A DNA stretch of 64,000 nt from Nocardia stercoris (GCF_003696265.1 NZ_RFFH01000014.1:62001-126000), one strand, 5' to 3'. Positions 7,321 to 15,123 are shown, counted from the stretch's first letter. The notes: generated by a model not told the origin, from the sequence alone. Numbers and translations are program-made.

Positions 7321-8325
7321 TCAGCGCTGGGTATCGGTGGTGTCGCTGCTGTCGGCGGCGGTGGTGGAAGCGGTGTCGGCGGTGTCGGCGCCGGCCGAGT
7401 CGGCGCTGGTGGCCGAGGTCTCCGGTGCCGAGGTGGTCTCCGGCGTCGTCGTCGCGTGGACCGGCTCGGGCGTCGTGGTCGTGGGTTGCGCCGCGACCGT
7501 GGTGGTCGTCGTCGTGGTGGCCGTCGTGGTCGGGGTGGCCGAGACCGTCGTGGTCGACGAGACCGTCGTGGTGGCGGCCGCGGGTTTCCCGCCGCGGTCG
7601 GATCGCGGCGGCGTGGTGGCCGCGGCGTGGACCGCCGGCTCGGCGCAGAACTGCGCGGTCGTCTGCGGATCGGTGAGGCCGGAGCGCACCGGGCCGCCGC
7701 CGTCGGTGACGGTGCAGTCGATGCCGCCCGGCGCCTCCGGATGCAGGTGGACGCGCACAGTGGCCACCGGCAGCAGCTGGGTGTCGGGCATCCGGAAGAA
7801 CGCCACCGACCAGTCGGCGGGCCCCTGCCCGGCGGTGATGGTGATGTATCCGGAGTCGGTGCGCGCGAAGTCGGTTCCGCCCGCCTCCCCGGCGCGCACG
7901 AACCGGCCGGCCTTGTCGGTCCGGTAGACCGCGTAGTGGGTGTTCACCGGGCCGACGTCCAGCGGCACGACCAGGGTGGGGCGCCCGTCGGCGGTGAGGT
8001 CCTCGAGCCGGGGCGTACCCGGTGCGGCGCCGGCCATTTCGGTGAGCGTCTGCTTGTCGGTGCCGGCGTCGTCGATCACGTCGAGCTGCACCGTCCCGGT
8101 GGCGCCGGGATGCACGACAAGTGTTGCGCCGCCGATCTTTTCACCGAGCCGGCACTCCTGCGCCGCGACCGTGTCGCAGATCGGCAGATCGGCCAGGGCC
8201 CGCGACGAAGCGGCAAGCGATTGCGGGGCAGCGGTTCTCGCGTCCGGACCGGACGCGCAGCCCGCAACGGACCCGGCCGTCACCACGCCGGCCAACACGA
8301 TCACCACTGCGGAACTCCGGGCCAT
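7321..8325 (-). CDS. Secreted lipoprotein with long Thr-rich C-terminal tail
   Basis: 334 residues. An N-terminal signal (VVIVLAGVVTAGSVAGC) ends in a lipobox-like AGC with Cys about residue 23, so the product is probably lipid-anchored outside the plasma membrane. The globular part (about 25-220) contains Cys residues in ICDTVAAQECR and FCAEP and no known domain. The last ~110 residues are almost only Thr, Ser, Ala, Pro and Glu (TTTTTTTV, ATTTPETTSAPET), a likely cell-wall-spanning or O-mannosylated linker. Its codons make an ACG/ACC-rich repeated DNA tract at about 7490-7590. Confidence 0.75.
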   Translation of the reverse strand: MARSSAVVIVLAGVVTAGSVAGCASGPDARTAAPQSLAASSRALADLPICDTVAAQECRLGEKIGGATLVVHPGATGTVQLDVIDDAGTDKQTLTEMAGAAPGTPRLEDLTADGRPTLVVPLDVGPVNTHYAVYRTDKAGRFVRAGEAGGTDFARTDSGYITITAGQGPADWSVAFFRMPDTQLLPVATVRVHLHPEAPGGIDCTVTDGGGPVRSGLTDPQTTAQFCAEPAVHAAATTPPRSDRGGKPAAATTTVSSTTTVSATPTTTATTTTTTTVAAQPTTTTPEPVHATTTPETTSAPETSATSADSAGADTADTASTTAADSSDTTDTQR

Positions 8326-8358
8326 AGCGGATACCGTAGCCGCAGTGGGGCAAAAGGG

Positions 8359-9843
8359 TCAGCCCTTGGTCCCCGGCTCCGAGTCCACCGTGTGCTCCAC
8401 CCCGGATACGACGGTGTGTTCCAGCTCCGACACGGCGGTGTCCTGGGCCTGCGCGATCGTCGGCACCGCCGCCACCGCCGGCCGCGCGCTGTGGGTGAAG
8501 CCACCGACCTCGGCGCGGGTGAGCGAGACCGCCACCGGATGTTTGCGCAGACCCTCGAGCGCCCGTTCGGTGTCGGCGAGCAACAGATCGGCCATGTCGC
8601 GGGTGAAGCCGCGCCGGATCACCGCCCGCATGATCGTTTCGTCCTGCCGGCCGGCGGGCAGCGGGTAGGCGGCGATCAGCCAGCCGCGGGCGCGCAGCCG
8701 TTCGGACAGGTCGTAGAGGTTGAAGTCGGTCGGCTCGGTCAGCCGCCAGGACACCGCGGTGACACCGCGGGCGGGATCTCCGTCGTGGATCAGTTCGAAT
8801 CCGCCCAGTTTCACCAGGCCGGCGCCGAGATGTTGCGCGACCCGGTACAGCATCGACTGCAGCCGGTCGTAGCCGGTACGGCCGAGGCGGATGAATTCGT
8901 AGTACTGCACGATGGCCTGGCCACCGGGCCGGGAGAAGTTCAGATTGAAGGTGGCCATGCTGCCGCCGAGGTAGTCGACGTCGAAGATCAGTTCCCGGGG
9001 CAATGCGGCGGTGTCGCGCCAGATCGCCCAGCCGCACCCCAGCGGCGCCAGGCCGGTCTTGTGCCCGGAGGCGTTGATCGATCGCACGCGCGGCAACCGG
9101 AAGTCCCACTCCACATCCGGCGCGGTGAACGGTGCCAGGAATCCGCCGCTGGCCGCGTCGACGTGCACCGGGATGTCCAGGCCGGTACTCGCCTGCAGCT
9201 CGTCGAGCGCGGCGCAGATCCCGGCCACGTCCTCGTACAAACCGGTGAACGTCTGGCCCATGGTCGCGACCACCATGATGGTGTTCTCGTCGCAGTACTG
9301 CGCGAGGTCGTCGGGATGCAGGTCGTAGCGGTCGCCGCGCAGCGGGACCTGCCGCAGCTCGACGTCGAAGTAGCGCGCGAACTTCTCCCAGCAGACCTGG
9401 ACCGGCCCGGCGACCAGGTTGGGTACGCCGCTGCCGCCGCGGGCCCGCCAGCGGAACTTGGCCGCGAGCCCACCGAGAATGGCGGCCTCGCTGGATCCGG
9501 TGGTGGAGGTGCCGGGCGTGGTCGCGGGATCGGGTGCGTGCCACAGGTCCGCGATCATGTGCACGCAGCGGCGTTCGATCTCCGCGGTCTGCGGGTATTC
9601 GTCCTTGTCGACGATGTTCTTGTCGAGGTTCTCCAGCATCAGCCGCTTGGACTGGTCGTCGACGAGCGTGGTGCAGAAGGTGGCCAGGTTCGTCCGCGAG
9701 ACGCCGTCGAGCAGCAGTTCGCCGTGCACGATCTCGTAGGCGAGGTCGGGTGGCATGGCCCCGGCCGGGAAGGCGGCCGCGGGCGCGGGGCGGTCGAGCT
9801 GGTGCATGGCGAAGAGATCATCGAAATTCGAATTGCCCGACAT
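8359..9843 (-). CDS. gadB: Glutamate decarboxylase, PLP-dependent
   Basis: A 494-residue group II decarboxylase, which converts L-glutamate to GABA and CO2 with proton consumption. The PLP lysine is K262 in SINASGHKTG. The Asp that pairs with the PLP ring is in HVDAASGGF, and GTSTTGSSEA forms the cofactor phosphate site. The length (about 460-500) is usual. The start follows a strong AAGGAGG ribosome binding site at 9849-9855. The C-terminal tail after residue 460 has a short internal repeat (EHTVVSGVEHTV) that bacterial enzymes usually lack. No GABA antiporter gene is adjacent, so a role in acid resistance versus metabolism cannot be decided here. Confidence 0.93.
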   Translation of the reverse strand: MSGNSNFDDLFAMHQLDRPAPAAAFPAGAMPPDLAYEIVHGELLLDGVSRTNLATFCTTLVDDQSKRLMLENLDKNIVDKDEYPQTAEIERRCVHMIADLWHAPDPATTPGTSTTGSSEAAILGGLAAKFRWRARGGSGVPNLVAGPVQVCWEKFARYFDVELRQVPLRGDRYDLHPDDLAQYCDENTIMVVATMGQTFTGLYEDVAGICAALDELQASTGLDIPVHVDAASGGFLAPFTAPDVEWDFRLPRVRSINASGHKTGLAPLGCGWAIWRDTAALPRELIFDVDYLGGSMATFNLNFSRPGGQAIVQYYEFIRLGRTGYDRLQSMLYRVAQHLGAGLVKLGGFELIHDGDPARGVTAVSWRLTEPTDFNLYDLSERLRARGWLIAAYPLPAGRQDETIMRAVIRRGFTRDMADLLLADTERALEGLRKHPVAVSLTRAEVGGFTHSARPAVAAVPTIAQAQDTAVSELEHTVVSGVEHTVDSEPGTKG

Positions 9844-9906
9844 GGCAACCTCCTTGACGGCGACCCTGCCATCATGCCCTGCGGTACGGCCGCACCCCGG
9901 CACACG

Positions 9907-9937
9907 ACACCCCGGCCGGGATCACCGGCCGGGGTGT
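9907..9937. terminator. Strong hairpin between glutamate decarboxylase and the Ig-like gene
   Basis: A perfect 13-bp GC-rich stem (9907-9919 with 9925-9937) with a 5-nt loop. It lies 26 bases beyond the stop of the minus-strand gene at 9964. There is no T-run, so it may act as a terminator or pause, or protect the 3' end. Confidence 0.6.
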
Positions 9938-9963
9938 GGTCGCGAACTGGGGTGCGCGTGGGA

Positions 9964-10380
9964 TCAGATGGTGGGGCTGATCGGGCAGCTCAGGTTCGAG
10001 CTGAGGGCACCGAACGCCGACGCCAGCGGGTTCTGGGCGTTGACGGTGACCTGGGTCTGGTTGCTGGAGATGATGCCCTTGGCCAGGATGGTGTGGGTAC
10101 CGGCGGTGGCCGGCGACCAGAGCGCGACCGCCTGGGAGAAGGCGATCTGCGGGGTGGCGGTGGCGAACTGGACCCCGTTGTCGTAGAAGGTGATGCTGGT
10201 GAGCTCACTGAGCACGTCCACCGAGGCGACCACCTTGTACTGGCAGCCGACGATCGGAGCTCCGTTGGAGGCTACCGTCACGCCGGTGATCGCGGCGCCG
10301 GCTTCGGGGGCCGCCAGAACGGCGGCAGCGGCGATAGCGCCGAACGCGGTGAGACCGACGCCGGCCTTGGTCTTGCGCAT
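9964..10380 (-). CDS. Secreted Ig-like domain protein (paralogue 1 of 3)
   Basis: 138 residues with a signal peptide (MRKTKAGVGLTAFGAIAAAAVLAAPEAGA, cleavage after AGA-A). The mature part is about 110 residues with the pattern VGCQYKV ... ITFYDNGVQ ... WSPATAGTHTI ... VTVNAQ and a second Cys in NLSCPI near the end, suggesting one disulfide. DNG plus W-P-AG-H is the layout of bacterial Ig-like (Big_3/Ig_5-type) repeats. It is a single domain with no sortase motif, so secretion into the envelope or medium is likely. An inverted repeat (10434-10453) lies about 54-73 bases upstream, as in the two paralogues. Confidence 0.8.
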   Translation of the reverse strand: MRKTKAGVGLTAFGAIAAAAVLAAPEAGAAITGVTVASNGAPIVGCQYKVVASVDVLSELTSITFYDNGVQFATATPQIAFSQAVALWSPATAGTHTILAKGIISSNQTQVTVNAQNPLASAFGALSSNLSCPISPTI

Positions 10381-10433
10381 GTTGTCCAAACCTCTCGTGG
10401 TGATACCTGTTACCCGGATTAACTCCAAGGTGA

Positions 10434-10453
10434 GTGAAATATAGTAGTTTCAC
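10434..10453 (-). promoter_or_regulatory. Putative operator GTGAAA-N8-TTTCAC (copy 1)
   Basis: GTGAAATATAGTAGTTTCAC has 6-bp perfect arms around an AT-rich 8-nt centre. It lies 54-73 bases upstream of the Ig-like gene that starts at 10380. The same arms and spacing are found upstream of the paralogues at 11378 and 12090. Confidence 0.7.
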
Positions 10454-10491
10454 AGGCTGCACGATGCGGTTTTCGACAGGACAAATGCGGA

Positions 10492-10845
10492 TCAGTCCAC
10501 GACGGTGTGTCCGGCCGCTCGCAGTATGTCACTCGCCGCCACGCCGGAGTGGTGCGGGACCAGGACCAGATCGGCGTGGTGGGTGGACGCCACGAAGGTC
10601 GGGATCCCCGCCTCCCCCAGCGGTCCGACCAGGGCAGCCAGTGCCGCGGAACCGAAGCGGTCGGGTGCGCCGGCGCCGGCGTAGAAGCCGACCCAGCTGT
10701 CGGCCTCGGCCCACGGCGGGACCTCACGCACCACGGTCAGCCCCTCGGGCGCGCGGACCAGGGCGATCCATTCGTCGTCCTCAGGGAAGGTGCTGCCCGC
10801 CAGATGCTGCACCTCGAATTGCGACGGCACCCGCGAAACTTTCAT
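10492..10845 (-). CDS. ACT-domain protein of the CASTOR/ACT_7-like group
   Basis: A 117-residue protein. Its layout (EWIALVRAPEGLTVVREVPPW, then FGSAALAALVGPLGEAGIPTFVASTHHADLVLVPHHSGVAASDIL) is that of small stand-alone proteins with two ACT folds, which bind amino acids. The second half has the usual GIPTFVxSTxxxDxVLV ACT core. The ligand is unknown. It separates two of the Ig-like paralogues but is not obviously related to them, and its only close neighbour on the strand is the Ig-like gene at 9964-10380. Confidence 0.75.
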   Translation of the reverse strand: MKVSRVPSQFEVQHLAGSTFPEDDEWIALVRAPEGLTVVREVPPWAEADSWVGFYAGAGAPDRFGSAALAALVGPLGEAGIPTFVASTHHADLVLVPHHSGVAASDILRAAGHTVVD

Positions 10846-10902
10846 GCGGTCATCGTAGGGCGGGGGTCCGACAGGTCCGGCGAATACGGCCGGAAATGCG
10901 AA

Positions 10903-10931
10903 GACCCTCGGCGCGATTCGCGCCGAGGGTC
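10903..10931 (-). terminator. Terminator hairpin after Ig-like paralogue 2
   Basis: A perfect 13-bp stem (10903-10915 with 10919-10931) has a 3-nt loop, 24 bases after the stop codon of the gene at 10956. On the minus strand it is followed by TTCGCATTT. Confidence 0.75.
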
Positions 10932-10955
10932 TCGCTACCTATCGTCGACGACGAT

Positions 10956-11378
10956 TTAGCCGGTGCAGCCGCCGATCGCGCTGCTGGCGGGCAGCAGCGA
11001 GGACAGCGGGCCGCGGTCGGCCACGGTCACGGTCTGCTGGGCCGAGCTGAACCAGGCCGACGCGACGATGTTGTGCGCACCCGCGGTGGTCGGGGTCCAG
11101 TTGACCGAGATCGACACGGCACCGATGGTGGAGTTGATCTCGTTGAACTTGACACCGTTGTCGGTGAAGGTCACGGGCGCAATGAGGTTGCTCGCGTCCA
11201 CGTTCGCGGTGACCTTGTACGTGCAGCCCACCATGAACGCGGTGGGCGGCGTGCCCGTGCTGTTGGTGACGGTCACGTACTGCACGACGGCGTTGGCGTT
11301 CGGAGCGGCCACAACCGCGACCGCGGCCATCGCGCCGAAGGCGGTGAGGCCGAAGCCACCCTTCTTGCTCATCCCCAT
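10956..11378 (-). CDS. Secreted Ig-like domain protein (paralogue 2 of 3)
   Basis: 140 residues. A signal peptide (MGMSKKGGFGLTAFGAMAAVAVVAAPNANA) is followed by a single Ig-like domain: VGCTYKVTANVD, APVTFTDNGVKF, VNWTPTTAGAHNIVASAWF and a terminal GGCTG. The signal shares GxGLTAFGAxAA with paralogue 1, and the two mature domains share the CxYKV, TF-DNG and W-P-TAG-H landmarks. The start at MGM is preferred because GAGAGG lies 9 bases before it. Two inverted repeats lie upstream (11429-11448 and 11479-11494). The role is unknown, but it is probably an extracellular or envelope protein. Confidence 0.8.
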   Translation of the reverse strand: MGMSKKGGFGLTAFGAMAAVAVVAAPNANAVVQYVTVTNSTGTPPTAFMVGCTYKVTANVDASNLIAPVTFTDNGVKFNEINSTIGAVSISVNWTPTTAGAHNIVASAWFSSAQQTVTVADRGPLSSLLPASSAIGGCTG

Positions 11379-11428
11379 CTTGTCTTACCTCTCATGGTGC
11401 CTGTGCATCGGCTTTGACCCGAAACGAA

Positions 11429-11448
11429 GTGAAATATATGGGTTTCAC
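11429..11448 (-). promoter_or_regulatory. Putative operator GTGAAA-N8-TTTCAC (copy 2)
   Basis: GTGAAATATATGGGTTTCAC is identical to copy 1 in the arms and in the TATA-rich half of the centre. It sits 51-70 bases upstream of the start codon at 11378, nearly the same offset as copy 1. Confidence 0.7.
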
Positions 11449-11478
11449 AGATGCCGGCGGGCCGTTTTGCGCAACGAA

Positions 11479-11494
11479 GTGAAACTCGTTTCAC
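11479..11494 (-). promoter_or_regulatory. Additional palindrome GTGAAAC-TC-GTTTCAC
   Basis: 7-bp perfect arms are separated by 2 bases, using the same arm sequence as the GTGAAA-N8-TTTCAC sites but with tighter spacing. It lies 101-116 bases upstream of the gene starting at 11378 and 45 bases beyond the stop of the gene at 11539. It may be an auxiliary site for the same regulator. Confidence 0.55.
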
Positions 11495-11538
11495 CATTAC
11501 GCCGATCCCGAACGCACGAAACGACCCTTTCCCGAAGG

Positions 11539-12090
11539 TCAGGAGCTGAGGGCGATCCCGCCGCCGCAGTTCGCACCGCCGGTTCCGGTGGTGCCACCGG
11601 TTCCAGTTGTGCCACCGCCGCTGAGCGCGCCGGACGGCGAGCCGGCCGAGCCCGCCGAGCCGGTCGCGCCACTGATACCCGCCGATCCCAGACCGGAAGC
11701 GGTGCCCGTCGAGCCCGTCCCCAGCGAGCCGTCGTTGACGTAGGTGGTGACGCCGTTGATGCCGAGCGCGTCCATCGCCTGGACCTGATGGATACCGAGC
11801 CCCTGCGGCGTCCACTGCACGGTCACGGTCGGGTTGGCGTTGGTCGGAGTGACCGTGCCCAGCACGGTGCCGTTGTCCAGGAAGGTCACCGGCGACATCG
11901 GCGCGATCGACGTCGCCGACAGGGTGTAGGTGCAGCCTTGCACCGGAAGGATGTCGGGAATATGCAGATTGATGATGACGGCGTTCGCCGACGGGGCCGA
12001 AAGGATCGAAACCGCCGCGACCGCCACGGCCCCCGCCAGCGTGGTTGTCAGCTTTCGACGGGCCGGGACGGCCCGCTGGGTCTTCGTCAT
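11539..12090 (-). CDS. Secreted Ig-like domain protein with Gly/Ser/Thr-rich tail (paralogue 3 of 3)
   Basis: 183 residues. The signal peptide (RRKLTTTLAGAVAVAAVSILSAPSANA) is preceded by a basic region with two adjacent Arg, not a clear Tat motif. The Ig-like domain follows: QGCTYTLSATS, SPVTFLDNGTVLG, VQWTPQGLGIHQVQ. Unlike its two shorter paralogues it has a ~60-residue Gly/Ser/Thr/Ala tail (GSTGTASGLGSAG, GGGTTGTGGTTGTGG) ending in NCGGGIALSS, which keeps the C-terminal Cys. The tail looks like a flexible wall linker. An inverted repeat GAAA-N8-TTTC lies 49-64 bases upstream. Confidence 0.8.
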   Translation of the reverse strand: MTKTQRAVPARRKLTTTLAGAVAVAAVSILSAPSANAVIINLHIPDILPVQGCTYTLSATSIAPMSPVTFLDNGTVLGTVTPTNANPTVTVQWTPQGLGIHQVQAMDALGINGVTTYVNDGSLGTGSTGTASGLGSAGISGATGSAGSAGSPSGALSGGGTTGTGGTTGTGGANCGGGIALSS

Positions 12091-12138
12091 AGCGCTACCT
12101 CTCTTGGTCGCTCGTCCAGAAAAATGGGCGAACAGTCA

Positions 12139-12154
12139 GAAATGTAGACGTTTC
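12139..12154 (-). promoter_or_regulatory. Putative operator GAAA-N8-TTTC (degenerate copy 3)
   Basis: GAAATGTAGACGTTTC keeps the inner 4 bp of both arms and the 8-nt spacer of the sites at 10434 and 11429. It lies 49-64 bases upstream of the Ig-like gene starting at 12090. Confidence 0.55.
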
Positions 12155-12247
12155 ATACAATCACCCGGGGCGTTTGGCACGAAAAGTCACAATCTCGTTC
12201 GAGTCAGTGACACCATCCGGCAGCCGAGATCCGCAGCCGCACAAATG

Positions 12248-12292
12248 AAACCGGAGCCGATCGCCCGAAAAGGGGCACACCGGCTCCGGTTT
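12248..12292 (-). terminator. Terminator of the MFS transporter gene
   Basis: A 12-bp stem (12248-12259 with 12281-12292, AAACCGGAGCCG and its complement) begins 7 bases after the transporter stop codon on the minus strand. The A/T ends supply a short U-tract. Confidence 0.75.
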
Positions 12293-12299
12293 CGCCGTC

Positions 12300-13904
12300 T
12301 CAGTGAGCGGTACCGCCCGTGGCCGGCGTCCGGCCGTGCCGCATCACCAGGGCGAATACCAGCGCCACCGCCGAGCCGCCCGCCGCGAACCAGTAGCCCA
12401 GCGCGTAGCCGTGGTCACCGAACACCGACGGAACCGGCACGGTCCGCTTGGTGCCCATCACCTCGACGGTCGCCTGCACCGGATTCGAATTGACGAAGGC
12501 CGTCACCACAGCCAGCCCGATCGCGGTGCCCATGCTGTTCATCACGCCCAGCATGCCGACGCTGATGCCCTGCTGCTCCTGCGGAACCGCCTCGACGATG
12601 AGGTTGGGCGCGGTGGCGTAGTACAGACCGAGCGCGGTACCGAACGCGATACCCAGCAGGAGATAACTCGGCACGCTGTACGGCGCGACCGCGTAGATCG
12701 CCCCGATCGCCGTGAAGATCAGCAGGCCCACGATCAGCGGGAGCCGCGCACCGGTCCGGCGGGTCAGCGCACCGCCGATCGCGCCGACGATCATGGCGGC
12801 CAGCGCGGTCGCGACCGCGATGTGCCAGGCGTACTGCAGCAGGCTGAATCCACTGCCGTAGGTGAATTCGGGATCCAGCGTCACGCGGATCATCGACGCC
12901 GGGATGGGATGCCCGGTCATCGCGGCCACACCGGCCTGTGCCTGATCGACGATCGTCGCCTTGATATTCGCGGCGTCGGGCGTCTGGGTCATGTAACCGG
13001 TCGCGTACCCCTGGATGCCGATGATGAACGAGGCGAACAGCGCCAGCACCAGCACCATTCCGACGCGCGGGGTGAACAGCAGCTTCATGTCCATGATCGG
13101 CGTCGACACGATGTTCTCCACCACCACGAACACGACCAGCAGCGCGAGCCCGCCGAACAGCCAGACCAGGGTGCCCAGCTTGCTCCAGCCCCAGTCCTGA
13201 CCCTTGTCGAGGTAGATCAGGGTCAGCGTGACACCTGCCGCCAGCAGCGCGGCGCCGACGATGTCGACCGATTCCTTGACCCGCAGCTTGGATTCGGGCA
13301 CCACGACGATGACGAACGGGGTCATCACCAGCATGAACGCGGCGAGGAACCAGAAGATCGCGTGGTAGCTGTGGTGCTCGAGCAGCCAGCCGCCGACGAT
13401 CGGCGCGAGCAGCGCGGAGAAGCCGAGACCGGTCGCGGTGACACCCAGGCCGAGCGGAACGTACTTGCGCGGCAACAGGTCTCGAATCAGGCCGTAGGCC
13501 ACGACCTGGGTGGCGATCGCGATGGCCTGTAGCGCCCGCCCGAACAGGAACATTCCCCAGTTGTTGGTCGTCGCGTCGATCACGCAGCCGATCAGGAAGA
13601 TGAGGCCGCAGAGCAGGAAGGTTCGCTTCTTACCCCAGACGTCGCTGATCTTGCCGACCAGCGGCGAGGCGGCGGCGCCGACGAGGCCGAAAACGATGAT
13701 CGCCCAGGTGATGTTGGCGCCCACCTGCGGGAAGGACGGCGCGATCTTCTGCAATGCAGCGGCAATCATCGTGTACTGCAGCGGGGCAACCTCGGTGAAC
13801 AACACGATGACTGCCAGTACGGAGAAGATTCGCAGGCGAGAGGCGCCGTCGAGCCGGCCGGTATCGGTGTCGTCGACGATCGTCGGCGTGGAAGGTGTGG
13901 ACAT
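12300..13904 (-). CDS. MFS drug/metabolite exporter, DHA2-like
   Basis: A 534-residue integral membrane protein with about 14 hydrophobic segments and the MFS motif A in the 2-3 loop (GKISDVWGKKRT). The large polar loop about residues 300-345 (TQTPDAANIKATIVDQAQAG) lies between helices. It is predicted to exchange protons for a lipophilic substrate across the plasma membrane. The substrate cannot be read. It is divergent from a TetR regulator gene with a 15-bp palindrome in between, the classic local-repressor layout for an efflux pump, so induction by the transported compound is inferred. Confidence 0.88.
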   Translation of the reverse strand: MSTPSTPTIVDDTDTGRLDGASRLRIFSVLAVIVLFTEVAPLQYTMIAAALQKIAPSFPQVGANITWAIIVFGLVGAAASPLVGKISDVWGKKRTFLLCGLIFLIGCVIDATTNNWGMFLFGRALQAIAIATQVVAYGLIRDLLPRKYVPLGLGVTATGLGFSALLAPIVGGWLLEHHSYHAIFWFLAAFMLVMTPFVIVVVPESKLRVKESVDIVGAALLAAGVTLTLIYLDKGQDWGWSKLGTLVWLFGGLALLVVFVVVENIVSTPIMDMKLLFTPRVGMVLVLALFASFIIGIQGYATGYMTQTPDAANIKATIVDQAQAGVAAMTGHPIPASMIRVTLDPEFTYGSGFSLLQYAWHIAVATALAAMIVGAIGGALTRRTGARLPLIVGLLIFTAIGAIYAVAPYSVPSYLLLGIAFGTALGLYYATAPNLIVEAVPQEQQGISVGMLGVMNSMGTAIGLAVVTAFVNSNPVQATVEVMGTKRTVPVPSVFGDHGYALGYWFAAGGSAVALVFALVMRHGRTPATGGTAH

Positions 13905-13950
13905 GTGGCGTCCTGTTCAGAGTTGAGCAATCGGGTGGTTCACCCGTTTA

Positions 13951-13965
13951 TGGACTGTGAGTCCA
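13951..13965. promoter_or_regulatory. TetR-type operator candidate between the MFS and TetR genes
   Basis: TGGACT-GTG-AGTCCA, with flanking TTTA and AAAAT, is a 15-bp palindrome (6-bp arms). It lies 47-61 bases upstream of the MFS start and in front of the TetR frame. Its position suits repression of both divergent promoters. Confidence 0.75.
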
Positions 13966-13998
13966 AAAATAGAGCCGAGGTCTTCATTGCGCGGCAGA

Positions 13999-14703
13999 AT
14001 GCGAGGATTACTACGATCGAACAATCCGATCGCCGCCGGACCGGCCCGAGTCCGTCGGCAACCAGACCGCACGACCGCCTTGGAGGCCGCCATCACTACC
14101 ACCGATGAGGCACCCGCCGGCCGTCGCGCCCGCAACAAGGCCCGCACCCGGGAACGGCTGCTCGACGCCGCCCACGACCTGCTCGGCACCACCGGCTCGG
14201 CCAGCACGGTCGAGGAGATCGCCGAACGCGCCGACGTCTCCCGCGCCACGTTCTTCAACTATTTCCCCAGCAAGGACGACCTGCTCACCGCCCTGTACGA
14301 CCGGCACATGGCGGCCTTCACCCACGTCGTCGACTCGGCTCTGCGCCGCGATCTCACCACCACCGAGCGCATCCTGGCCTTGTTCGTGGACTTCGCCACC
14401 GCCTCCGAGGTGAACCCGGGCTACATCCGTGCGGTCACCACCGAGATCGAGCGCATCTCCAATCCGTCCGAGCTGTTCGCCGCCCGCAACCGCGCCTTCA
14501 TCTCCCAGATCCGCCGCATCGTGGAAGCCGGTGTCCCCCGCGGCGAGATCCGGGACGACTACTCCCCCGACTTCCTCGCCCAAATGGTCGCCGCCATCTA
14601 CATGTCGACCATCCGCGACTGGCGCCACACCCCCGACCACGACTTCCCGGCCACGTTCCACACGGCCGGGCGGTTCGCGGCGGAATCGATCGCCCCGCGC
14701 TAG
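13999..14703 (+). CDS. TetR family transcriptional regulator
   Basis: The DNA-binding domain is clear: RERLLDAAHDLLGTTGSASTVEEIAERADVSRATFFNYFPSKDDLLTALYD. It is followed by a helical ligand domain with the TetR_C-like block (AQMVAAIYMSTIRDWR). The start is uncertain. ATG at 13999 gives 234 residues but has no ribosome binding site and about 45 Arg-rich non-family residues. A GGAGG at 14082-14086 lies 5 bases before an ATC codon at 14092, followed by ACTACCACC, so translation may begin there (a non-canonical start) or at the TTG at 14080. It probably represses the divergent MFS gene and itself through the palindrome at 13951-13965. Confidence 0.85.
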   Translation: MRGLLRSNNPIAAGPARVRRQPDRTTALEAAITTTDEAPAGRRARNKARTRERLLDAAHDLLGTTGSASTVEEIAERADVSRATFFNYFPSKDDLLTALYDRHMAAFTHVVDSALRRDLTTTERILALFVDFATASEVNPGYIRAVTTEIERISNPSELFAARNRAFISQIRRIVEAGVPRGEIRDDYSPDFLAQMVAAIYMSTIRDWRHTPDHDFPATFHTAGRFAAESIAPR

Positions 14704-14709
14704 GGGTCT

Positions 14710-15123
14710 TCAGCCGGCCAGGAACGACAGCCGCACCTGACGCACGGGTTTGTCGACGTTCAGGTCGACCAGCGCGACCGACTGCCAGGTGCCCAACGCC
14801 ATATCACCTTGCAGCACAGGGATACTCGCGTACGGGGCGATCAGCGCGGGCATGACGTGCGAGCGTCCGTGCCCGCGCGACCCGTGCGCGTGCCGCCACC
14901 GTTCGTCGGCGGGAAGCAGATCCCGCAAGGCGGCCAGGAGGTCGTCGTCGCTGCCCGCGCCGAGTTCGATCAACGCGATTCCCGCGGTGGCATGCGGAAC
15001 GAACACGTGCAGCAGACCGTCGCGCCCCTCCGCCACCGCCCGCAGGAACCCCGAACACCGTGCCGTCAAGTCGTGGACGACCTCGGTGCGGCCGGTTGTC
15101 ACTTCGATGAGGGTGCTCTGCAT
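14710..15123 (-). CDS. yjbQ: YjbQ family protein (UPF0047)
   Basis: A 137-residue protein carrying the signature HATAGIALIE, then HAHGSRGHGRSHVMPALIAPYASIPVLQGDMALGTWQSVALVDLN. The His residues and the GxWQxVxLxDLD block are family-defining. YjbQ of E. coli has weak thiamine-phosphate-synthase activity when overproduced, and its physiological role is not settled. It is convergent with the TetR gene (6 bases between stops) and divergent from the hydrolase-MarR operon. Confidence 0.9.
   Translation of the reverse strand: MQSTLIEVTTGRTEVVHDLTARCSGFLRAVAEGRDGLLHVFVPHATAGIALIELGAGSDDDLLAALRDLLPADERWRHAHGSRGHGRSHVMPALIAPYASIPVLQGDMALGTWQSVALVDLNVDKPVRQVRLSFLAG

Noticed and set aside
7490..7590. 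Repeated GTC/GTG/CGT tract as a non-coding repeat
   Set aside because: It is the codon pattern of the Thr-rich tail of the lipoprotein on the minus strand.
14710..15123. Reading YjbQ as a thiamine-pathway gene
   Set aside because: Thiamine-phosphate synthase activity is only a weak side activity in the family and no thiamine gene or TPP riboswitch is nearby.
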